From Phoronis australis (Eukaryota; Phoronida; Phoronidae): 64,000 bases of DNA. The notes beneath the pieces were generated by a model. The model searched no databases and was not told the DNA's origin. It saw only the letters and a program-made list of their open reading frames with translations. Location: NCBI GenBank assembly GCA_002633005.1, contig NMRA01000266.1, positions 487,144 through 551,143 of the forward strand, read 5' to 3'. Positions 10,556 through 21,200 of the stretch are shown piece by piece (within the stretch, counting starts at the first letter, position 1; every line of letters begins with the position of its first letter). The position numbers were made by a program, and so were the translations under genes.

Positions 10556-13500
10556 CTGTTATTGACTAAATAAAATTCAAACGACCGCGTGACATATTGA
10601 CACGGTGCTTTCGAAAGTTCACTAATGACGACAGAGAAAGTGCAAGAAAAAAAGATTGAAAAGACTGAAAAATCCACATCGACTAAAAATGTTTGAATTA
10701 ACAAAACAACATTGTGAATAATAGCGCCATCTACTTACTGCTTATATCGAGTGCCAGGAAGAGAGATCGCAAGTCACTTTTCTTGTCCAGACGATCGTCG
10801 CTATTGACGTCAAGCTTTCCATAGAGGCGTTTGGTTGTGGCGACGTCATTGTAGCGCCTCGTGACCCAGAGTTTAACAAACTCTCCGGCGTCCACCGTAC
10901 CGTCTCCTGGTGTGGTATTAGTTTAGAATTTTTCATGCCCAAATTGTTTTGAACTTCTTAACTTGCGCAATGTTATATATTGGTTCTAAGTACACTTTGG
11001 TCATAGTCAAAAATATTTTTGCATTCAACGTGGATACTAGTTATGTTTAAAAAGACAATTGGGAAGACGTGCTTCTCGTACTACTTGATAAAAGTGAGAT
11101 GTATCAAAATAACGCCATAATAGCCACAATTTTGGTTATTCAGCGCTTCTTTGAAATAACACCTTATCAAAGGATCGAAGTTTTGGGGAGTGTAAGTCAT
11201 TTACATTTGTTAGAATCATTTAGTTCAATTATACCCACGTGATCCATTTGTCCTTACCATTGAGGTCAAATAATTGAAACGTCTGGTCAAATTCGTCCTC
11301 GGTCATTTCGCCATCGGCATTCTTGTCACCGCGGGAGAACATCAGCACGTATGGTACGTCGCTAAGAAGCTTTAAAAAGACGTTATCGACATCGCAACTG
11401 TAACGTGACGCTAAAAACGTTATTCTGGTAGATTGAAAGCTTTTCTCTGTTTTGGCAGACGTGAATGGCTTACACCGTGAAAAGTTCTTACAACAGAAAT
11501 TGAACATTGGTGCTTTGATAACTTGTAGGATAATCTTATCTCAAAACTAGAACTCCGCCTTAGTTTTATTTTGTTCGCACTCGATGTCTTGGGTTCAGGA
11601 GATTGTCTCGTTCAACTGGCTTTCAGTAAATCACTTACCAACTGAAACCTACGAAGGAACTCACGATCCGTAATCTCGCCGTTTTCTGTAAGTACAAATA
11701 ATAACAACGATTTGCGAAAACATTCGATGTAAACGACACGACCCAGACGAATCCTAAGAAAAAACTCTAGCACTCTCGCTAGATAACGGACAACAATATC
11801 ATGAGATTTGACACTTTTTAGAATGGAAGCTTTTAGTATGTTTCGGTCGTACTCAACAAGCAAAAATGTCACCAAGACTGCGTACTGTCAGTATCGAGAT
11901 TTTTGTAGAGAGCCGTCACGTCAGTTTTGTCAAACACGCCGTCCCCGTTGGAGTCCAGAAGGGAGAAAGCAGCCACTGATTCCTCCTCGGACGCACTTGT
12001 GGCTATCTGCCATTGTTTAACGAACTCTTTCCGGTCGACACCTTTGTTTCCTACACAGGGGCAAAATGGAGAACAGGGATTAACTACAGAATAATAACGC
12101 TCGTAAAATGACAGCATTGGCATTTACTTACACAAATAGCAGAGATGTTTCAAGTGACAAGCGCTACAGCGCCCTCTGCACAAAGTTATAAGGTTCCGCG
12201 CCTAAATCTCTGCAAAATAGTTCTAACCACAATCGTTTAAGGTACAGAAACTCAGTAATTGTTCATAAGCAGTGCTGATTTAAACAAAAATAGATTATTC
12301 ACCGGTACAGAACATGTAAAACGCAATGTTTTTAAAAAGGTAATCTAGATGTAAGTGACGTGACAATGGTATTTTTGTTAAAAAGATCGAAATAGTATTT
12401 CAGGATGACGGTGAGGCCGGTGATGGTGACGAGAATAATCAGTGGTGATAATAATGATGGTGACGGTGGTGGAAGCGGCGATGTTGATGGTGATGGTGTT
12501 GATGATGATGATTATAATGATGATAACGATGGTGGTGGTGATGGTGTTGATGATGATGATTATAATGATGATAACGATGGTGGTGGTGATGATGATGGGG
12601 ATAGCGATGCCTGGTAGTGATGGTGGAGGTAGCGGATGAAAAGATGACGATGGTAACTTCCTACCGTCACTGTCGTATTTTGAAAAGGTGTTGGCCAGTT
12701 CTTCCCGTGATATCAACCCATCGTCATTCCGGTCGACTAGTGAGTAAATGATACGAACAAGTTTCTTTGACTTTTCTTCATGTCTATGGCGAATTAGCAT
12801 CTAATCATTACGTATCCTCCAATTAAAACAAAGCGACCCCTGCTGGGAGACCGTCACATATTACCAGATCAAAGATGAACGAGACAGTTTCTGCAAAAGA
12901 ACTATAGAGGTCATGAAAGTCCTGTTTTTATACCCCCTCATACTGAAGTGGAACAATTTAAAATCAAGTCCTAACGAAGTTTTTGAGAATAACGCATAAG
13001 GCGTAGTATCTTTGAAATTATAAAATAGTAAAACTAGTAAAACTAAAATGACGAGCGATGCGCTCTTTCTCAAGGGTGTGCGGCAGACTGCTGAATACAT
13101 GTGGATAGATATAAGATAAAATAAAATAAAATGGCACAGGGGACCACCTAGTGAAATTGATGCTCAAATTTGGCCATTTTATAGGGTTTGATTTCTGAGC
13201 TGAAGATGAAGGACATTTTTTATAAACTCCTCCAGAATCCGGAAATCAATAAATCTGAATTACGGCACAGTTTCACGAAATTCGAAAAAAAAAAAACAAT
13301 GGCCTTATTTGTTATTTTTCGTTTTTTAAGCGCTCACTGTGCTGCCAAAATGTTCACAATTGCATCGTGCGTTTGCTGGTGACAGCCATATTGTGAAAGT
13401 TTCCAAATAATGAAGTGAAATTGGTTTCTTGTTTGCTCCTGTTGAAAATTTTGATAAAATAAAAATTCAATATCCCGCCGCTATAGTTGGTTTCATTTCA

Positions 13501-13745
13501 AGACACTTCACCGTATTTCAAAAAGAGGAAAAGATGAGATCTAGTTTCGTAAAAAGAAGTGGTTGAAATAAAATGCATTGCTCTCTGATACACGTGTCAG
13601 TAAAATGGGATTGAACTGACTATAGAATTTCTGAACTGCATTTCTTTTAATGGAATTTAATCAGTAGGTATAATATTAGAAATTTGGCAGACCTGACGCA
13701 GACAGCAACAGCGAAGAAAACACATGTCAGGACTATTGATCTCAT
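10263..13745 (-). CDS. Secreted or ER-luminal multi-EF-hand calcium-binding protein
   Basis: Seven exons read on the minus strand with matching phases: 13693-13745 (signal peptide), 12665-12783, 11886-12050, 11639-11685, 11258-11369, 10739-10906 and, less surely, 10263-10555 (stop). That gives about 318 residues. EF-hand loops in order: DRNDDGLISREE, DSDGNKGVDRKE, DSNGDGVFDKTD, DTDKNGEITDRE, DKNADGEMTEDE, DLNGDGTVDAGE and DVNSDDRLDKKS, then a partial eighth starting D-I-S. Loops 1, 4, 5 and 6 have the canonical Glu at position 12; loop 2 has Lys at position 6, loop 3 Asp at position 12, loop 7 Ser at position 12. Expected role: calcium binding or buffering in the secretory route or outside the cell. 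It is not clearly a CREC protein (reticulocalbin, calumenin): no HDEL-type end is seen. No specific orthologue recognised. Confidence 0.85.
12405..12625. repeat. GAT/GGT-rich microsatellite in an EF-hand intron
   Basis: Imperfect trinucleotide-type repeat (gatgatgat, ggtggtgat) with a duplicated segment of about 60 bp containing 'gattataatgatgataacg'. It lies in the intron between 12665 and 12050 and gives long Asp- or Met/Ile-rich open frames that are not genes. Confidence 0.8.
13693..13745 (-). CDS. EF-hand gene exon 1: signal peptide
   Basis: ATG at 13745 encodes 'MRSIVLTCVFFAVAVCV', a short basic start followed by a hydrophobic core, then the donor CAG|gtctgc in phase 2. It joins the acceptor before 12783 (gccatag) to give Arg-His-Glu-Glu and then the first EF-hand. 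The phase match and the hydrophobic profile support this start over the in-frame ATG at 12800. Confidence 0.72.
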
Positions 13746-15206
13746 GTTGTAGAGCTCCTGGAAGCAAAGAAATTATTAGATAATCTTTCCTACCTCGGTC
13801 AACGAATAAAAGGCATCACGTAGTTTTAGGAATTTAAGAGAACAACGCTAATACTTATTTTATTTGAGGCCGCAGTGGTGTGCTTCTAAATTTTAAATTG
13901 CGAGATACTTTAACCAGAAAATTTGTGTTTACACTCCACAGTTTTTCGGGTGATAAAAATTCTAAAATATTCACGAAACGATAAATTCAGCTCGGCGCTA
14001 TGTGCCTCCTTTGACTACAACAGCTGATGACCTTTCGCAGAGTTAGACAGAGTTTGAGTCTTTCAAACAATGAACATTATTCTGACACAGAGCCACATGG
14101 CGGCTGTAGTTGAATGCCAGTTCACTCGGAATACATGCATGTAGATATGACAGGTATATCAAAAATAACAATAAAATAGTGACATCAGTTAAAATACCTA
14201 TTTGACTCACCTTTTACCGTACGTGTGCGGACTAGGGCAACGATAGGCTTCAACCAACTGTTGCGGGGAGTGTTTCTCCCACGGGGACACATCTCGTTGT
14301 CATGTAAATCTACCCAGATAACCGACAAATACTTGTACATGTCGAAGATAATGTTTAGATAAACAAGGAATAAAGCAGATACCACACATCTGTCCGGGTA
14401 TTCGTGACTTTCTTTTGTTTTTAGTAAAGTTATGCGACTTGATAATTCATCATTTGGCAGTGATAAATTTTAGTCACCTCTATGAATTAGCGAGCGCTAC
14501 ATATCCTAGCGATCAATGGGCTGTTATTCGGAGAACGACCTTTCAAAAACGTTAAATGAAAGTGGGCGTCGGAAAAGGGGGCGTATTTTCGAAATCAGTG
14601 AACTGCCCTTTCATACAGCGCTAATAGGGTTTTTTCAGGTCATGATTCTTGTTGGTGACTTTTTAAAGTCACCAACAAGAATCATGTCTCAATACCGCCA
14701 TTTGAGTGAAACCGCGATCCCAAAATCTAATGTCTTGCCAAAATAACGAACATTTTATGCATCAAAACTTATTGCAAATCCCTCAGAGACTAATCAAGCA
14801 GATTCCCAGTAGGATACTATTGTGATGCATACTAAAGAAGGTCTCTATGCGGCGCCAGACGCGAGACCTGATGAGGCAGACGGCATAGCTTTACGACCCT
14901 TTAAGATTGGATTCGGTAAAATTATAGCTTTAGACGGTATAAACCATTGATTTATGTCGCAAACATAATGACGGAAAATACGGTTTTAATGTGGTTTAAA
15001 TTGATAAACATCGATGCGGCAACTAGAGATCGTTCAACGAATGACCCAAAAGAAATCCCGGAAGGGGTTTCCCGCCTCGTTTTCGTAGTCACACGTCATT
15101 TGACAGTCGAACGAGAAACATGGACGACTTCAGTGTTAGGAAAAATGTTAAAGACGACCGTTATGTTTGCTTATATTGTGGCGCCCATAGGTGATCTAGA
15201 ACAACC
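13746..15206. promoter_or_regulatory. Head-to-head intergenic region of the EF-hand gene and SUCO
   Basis: About 1.46 kb between the two start codons, transcribed outward on both sides, so both promoters should lie here. I see no convincing TATA box. It contains the strong palindrome at 14641-14686. Small open frames show no recognisable motif. Confidence 0.5.
14641..14686. repeat. Perfect palindrome, 22-bp arms, 2-bp centre
   Basis: CATGATTCTTGTTGGTGACTT and one more T are followed by TT and then the exact reverse complement. As RNA it would form a 22-bp stem with almost no loop; as DNA it could form a cruciform. It lies in the shared upstream region of two divergent genes. It may be the fused ends of a deleted element; no other copy is seen. 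Confidence 0.9.
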
Positions 15207-15268
15207 ATGAAGTCACGATGTATAAGACCAACATTGGTGCTCGCTCGTCTGGTCTTTTTGTTGTATTG
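15207..15268 (+). CDS. SUCO: Probable SUCO first exon: signal peptide
   Basis: ATG at 15207 encodes '[20 protein letters not shown]' and ends at the donor TATTG|gtaagc in phase 2. The n-region and hydrophobic core suit ER targeting, as in SUCO. It cannot join 16952 directly, since the phases differ and TG+A would make a stop, so an intermediate exon is required. Confidence 0.6.
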
Positions 15269-18200
15269 GTAAGCTTTTTCAATTCATTTTTACTTTACGA
15301 ATGAGCGAACCTACCAGACAGGCGACAGATGTCAGACTAAGCAATGACCATCGCCTCTGTTGGCCCGAAGCAGAGGTGATGTAGAGGCTATAGGCTCTCT
15401 GTACGCCGGAAGCTTTTCGGCGAATTATGCCTCGCACCGACTAAACCATCAAAGTCACGTTGTTATAAATACCTTTTGCGCATAGAGGAACATCTTAGGA
15501 GGTTGTCGATGTGTTTAATTCCTTCCAACTCGAACAAATACTCCCGTTATGAAACTTTTTCTTCGAGCAGTCCCTATTTCAGTTCCCAAAATCGTGAAAT
15601 CAACTTTTTCATTTTTTTAACCAGGCGGAAGGTCAGAAGTTGCGGACCTACCGGCGAACTTTGAAAGCTGAAGTTCCCGCCCTTCGCGTACGTGCTGCCG
15701 GTAACCAGCCGTGCATTTGCCGTGTTGTTAAACATTAAAATGTCAAATTTGTGCACAAAGACTATTAAATGTCATATCATTGAAATACTATCAGTTTCAA
15801 GTAACACCAATTAAAGACAAGTATAAGTGGTGGCATTTTGGAAACGAACATTTGACTGACAAGACCGCAACGGCTCACCTTTGGCCTATTTAAAGATTGA
15901 GGTCATGAATTGGAGCGTGCGCAGTATAAAAATGGTGAGGAAATTGCCGCTTTGTCGCGTAAAGTCACGATGTCGCTACTTCCGTAACTCACCGGCAATT
16001 TCCGTAACCGTCCTTGACCTCGACGGGCCTAGGGAGAACGTGTGTGGGGGGTTTTTGTGAACATTTTTGTTCTTTGACTGCGAATTTCTTACGAAGTCGC
16101 CGTAACAGGACACCGTGAATGGTATTGGGAGAAAGAACAATTCTTCATGGTTTGTTGAACCCCTGTTTTATGTAAATTTATTGAGTTTTATGTTTGCTAT
16201 GGACGGCTGAAGTGAAGCACCCGTGGAATTTCAAGTCCGAAGTGTCATACCTTGTAGTATTATATGTAGTGTATTGGGGACGATCAGAAGCTGAGGACGC
16301 CTGTGNTATTTATGTCCAGTCGGAATTGGGTCAATCTCATTCAGGTCCAGTCGGAATTGGGTCAATCTCATTCAGGTCCAGTCGGAATTGGGTCAATCTC
16401 ATTCAGGTCCAGTCGGAATTGGGTCAATCTCATTCAGGTCCAGTTGGAATTGGGTCAATCTCATTCAGGTCCAGTTGGAATTGGGTCAATCTCATTCAGG
16501 TCCAGTTGGAATTGGGTCAATCTCATTCAGGTCCAGTTGGAATTGGGTCAATCTCATTCAGGTCCAGTTGGAATTGGGTCAATCTCATTCAGACCAAAAA
16601 TGAATGTGCCAGTGAATAGATATGATTATGATGTCGTGAGTGATGGCGTGTGATGAAATTCTATCAGTTGCAAGGATCTTCGGTGCCTCATTTTGGGAAC
16701 CTGTTTAATGCGAGAGATATTTGAAATCTCGCGAACTTTGAACTTTGTCAGGTCGGCCATGCTTGGTAATTCTTGAAGAGGCTGCCTCGAAGGGATATAA
16801 GAAAATCAGGTCACATGAGCTCAGAAATCTTATTTTTCACATTTCAATTTGCACTGTGGTTGTCATTTCAACTTTTGGACCATAAAACTTGCAATGTGTC
16901 TTGCGTAAGTTGTTAATTGCTTCATCAATTGGTATTTCTTGTCCATTTTAGAACCAGGATGCAGTAGCGGCCTCTGTTGACACAGCTGTTGATGTGCAAG
17001 GAAACGGTGATGATGCTGTGTCACCTATACCGGCGCCACCATTGGCCACACTGGTATGTGAACAGAGTGGGCGTGAATACAAACAGCCTAGTCTTGACGT
17101 AATAGCTTGACACAGAATTGTGGGTAACCATAGCAATGCTTTCTAGAAATGCTCCACAGGCTTTTGGCTAGATGGTGTCCCATTCAGTATTTGCATGTCT
17201 AAGTAAAGAAAGCAAGTAAGCATGGATGTCTCTTCAATTGCTACCTGCAGCTTTGGGAGCTCATATTCGTGACTGGTGCAAAAATGGTTTAGAAGTGACG
17301 CAAGATACAGACAACATTGTTGCAGAACCATATCTCCGTTGTAACATGTCGCATGCATCAGCAATTTGACTTGGGAGTCTTAAAACACCAATTAAAAACT
17401 TGTACAGCCGATTTCATAAAGGTGGTTTAAAGTTAAACCTGGTTTAAACTGGACTTAGACCAGGTTTAAAGATAATCTGCATTTCATAAAGGTGGTTCAA
17501 CTTTTAGACCAGTGGTCTAGTAAAACCTGGTTTATCTCCAGTTTGGACCTGGTCTAAGTCAGTTTTTATTTCACCAACTAGGTCTATACTCTTTAGACCT
17601 GTATTAAAATCTTAAACCATGTTTAACTTTAGACTTGGTCAGACCCAGTTTTAACTGTTAAATATATCATACTTGTATGGTATAGGTACAACTGAATGAT
17701 GCCGCGGAGTGCATTTGCGACGCAGTTTTAGAGCGAAAATGGACTATTTTCAATATTCAGTTTTACTATGACACAAGATCAAACGTAGCAGGGGCGGATC
17801 CAGGATTTTTTGAAGGGGAGGGAACGGTCAAGGACTTTTTGAAAGGGGAGCCAAGTCAATAACTTGAAAATTATAGATTTGATATCACTAAAATCAAGGG
17901 AAAAAGGGGACTCCGGACCCCTTGACCCCCGTGGATCCGCTTATGCGTAGACCAGTACTTGCTGGAGTGTGTCCTGCGGATTTCTTAGAATGCGACTGGT
18001 CGAGCAGGGCGTCATCGTCGTAAGCGCTACGGATTTGACTAAAGACAGCATCTTCTGACTGAGTTCCACCTCCACTGTTCTCCAATATAATGTTGTCACG
18101 AAGGGGTCTTGCCCCCCCCTTTGGCCGCGGAAAATAAACACTAAAATGACAAGGAAATAAATTTGGGCATTTATCATGTTAAATCTAATCATGAGCATGT

Positions 18201-21200
18201 TCTTTAATGTGTGTGTTTGGCACAGAAATTACAGTTTTCCTCATGAGAAAAGCTTTTAGATGTTTTTCGTCAATGTCTGCACTGATTCTACTAGTGTATG
18301 CCATTGTATACCCACGTGATCAAGGTTTCATTGAAGCACTTCAATAGTTTCTTTGTTGGGTTTACTCAGCGTGACACAGTGGGGTGCCTTTGATACTTTA
18401 AACCTGGTTTTATTGAACCAGCTCCCTGGTCTAGCAAAACCAGGCTTTCAGACTCTTAAACCATGTTGGTGAAATGCAAGTCAGGTCTAAAATTAGACTA
18501 GGTTTAGGAAGACCGGGTTTAAGTCTTAAACCTGGTTTTGTTAAACCACCTTTATGAAATCGGCTGGAAATGTGAACAATTTTGTGAACATTTTATGCTA
18601 GGTTTATTTTTTCCTAAAAGTCGTTATTCTATAGCCCATAAGACAATAGTTATTAAGCAAATCTTACGTTAACAAGATATACGTGCAAATGGAGGGGAAA
18701 GCGAGAACTATTTACCCGAGAGTATTCAGCGAAGTCCTTGGCACATCAAAGACTTAATGGCGCTTTCACGGATTGAAGTGAGCTAGTCGCTATTCAAGGT
18801 ATTAGCAGAACGTGCTGGATGAGACAATTGCAGTCGTAAACCAACACGCCTATTTAGCATACGAGTTTCAAAGACAAAAACGAACAATAAGTAATGCAAA
18901 ACAGCAACATGGCCGTTTTTGAAATTGAAAAGTAAATGTTAGCCGCCGTCTTTGAATTTTTAAATTTTTTTAAGAGAAATTAGAGAATAGATGTCCTGCA
19001 GTTTCACGGCTAAGCAACAAGCATTAATTTGTGAATCGATTAGGACTAGAAGTCCAAATGTTAGCATAGGATTTGTCTCATGTGAAACATTTTAAAATTA
19101 GTTCCTACACTTAACTACATTTTGGATAACAGTGCGTAAACCATAATATCGGAAAATTTCATTTCATTCTCACATGATCAGCAATTTCTAAAATGCAATA
19201 TCCCCACGTTATTCAAACTTTCCATATTTTCTAGGGTCTCGCATAACCTTATGTTGAATATCGTTTTGTGGTTCAAGAGTTGAAAAGCATGCTGATTTCT
19301 GAACTGCAAAATCACTCTAACGTTATTGAAATTTACTAGATTGATGATTGTTAAGTTTTCATTCCAGGAGAGCAGCGCTGACACGAGTCCTGATCAAGCC
19401 ACCGCTGAAGGGCAGGAGACAAAGGTGCAACTGAATGAAGAAGTCACACAGAGGTGCGTTGGTATTATTTTGTCTTTGTCTGATAAATTATTCAGTGAAT
19501 ACTTCGGATTGTCCCTCCCGGGCTGAGTGTCCCCTCCCCCCGGGCTGATTGTCCCCTCCTCCTGGGCTGATTGTCCCCTCCCCCCAGGCTGATTGTAATA
19601 AAGTGGGGAGCTATTTTTTCACTGGCTGCCATGTCTGATCTTGCTTCACACTTCCGGTCTTGTTTGGAGTTTGCTGAGATTGTGCTAAATTGAGTTATGG
19701 TCACATAAGACCAGGGTTTGACCAGTGGTCACATGTTGGCTCCTCAATGAGCTGTCTTGCTGAAATGACATCTGAACCGAGGCAAACAGGAACTTTGGAA
19801 CCCTCAATTTTGTAAGTGTTTTCATATTTTCTATGAAAAATACATTTTGGCTACTTGAGGATGGGGGATTTTCCCCTCAATCAAAAAAGTTATGTGAGAA
19901 AGGTCCCCTAATGTATCCTGACTGTATGATTTATGACCCAGAGAACAATATGTAAGGGTTATATATTGACCAGCTCTTATTGGGTCATCATCAACGTACA
20001 ACTAATGTGTACTGACTGTATGATTTATGACCCACAGAACATGATTACAAGGTAGCCCACAACATACGAGGTTCTTGTGAAGATGTGAATTGCTAATTTA
20101 GTAATTGACCCAATAATCTTCATATTATCCGTCTTGTGTTATTGGTTTAACCTTTACATCTTGTATGAGTCGCTAATTTAGAACGTGTTCAAGGTGTTTT
20201 GTTTGTGCTAGAAACACTGGTATGGCATAGTGTTTAGTTTGGTTTCCTACTTTTTACATTTGGTTGAAGCGGGTATGTTTAAATGTCCCTATGGTATAAT
20301 AATGTTTTAATTTGTTTTTCTATGCTTTGGTTTGAATTTTGGTGAAAATGACGAAAATGGTCTTATGTTAGAAACGTAGTTAAATCTTACCCAGATAAAA
20401 AGTGTGATTTGTGTGGTAAAAGTTGAACATATGAGATTTTTTTCTTCACTAAAATCAATTCTCAGTGTCATAGTGGTTGAAATGTTTAACTGTCACTCTC
20501 TTGTCCCAAATTTAGTCATCCCTCTGGTTCGTTGCTAGGGAGACTGCGTACCTCCCACAGTGTGGATGAGTATGTCAAGCTCTGTACCACAAGACATTGT
20601 GTTGAGAATTTCTGGCTGTTCACAGCCTTGTTGAACTTTGGATATTATTTTTGTACAAAATTGGGGGACCTTTTTCCCGTCGTACCTCCATGTTCTTAGC
20701 TTCTTCACTTTGCGAGGGTGGGGAGATCCTGCTGAGTATTAGGGTCAGAGCTCAAGTACAGCTGAACTGTGGAGGTTACCTGCATTGTCACAGCAAGCCA
20801 TGCATTATATCTCTTAGGGCTTGTAATCAATCAGATTGTGATTGACATTTGTTGACAGGACACTTACTTTTATGTAGTATACTATGTAGTGCTAGTGTAT
20901 AAATGCATGTATTCAGGCAGTAAGACAGTTAGACCACAGATGCCCTCATACTACATGTATTCAGGTAGTCGTTTGGGACCATTAGACCTCAGATGCCCCC
21001 ATCTGTCATGTATTCAGATTTTAAATTAGGAGGAAAGTTAAGCCATTAGCACCACCTAGTGGCTGTAAATTCTCAGCTTCACTAAAATTCATCAGCGAGC
21101 GGTCTGCTCCAACACACCCAAATCAAACCTTTCCGCATTTTAAAGTGAAAATAGATTCAGCTTTTCCTATTGTCAAGAGCATTTTGGATTGTTTATTTGT

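Noticed and set aside
12378-12625. Asp-rich or Met/Ile-rich frames near 12405-12640
   Set aside because: Microsatellite translation inside an EF-hand intron; the true exon begins at 12665.
16194-16653. Plus-strand repeat proteins rich in '[14 protein letters not shown]'
   Set aside because: Produced by the 31-bp tandem array in every frame, and crossing an N.
20516-20845. Extended frame through '[22 protein letters not shown]' that hints at an RGS-like helix
   Set aside because: Similarity is limited to a few aromatic positions, and a good donor at 20570 ends the exon earlier; kept only as a possible 54-nt cassette exon.
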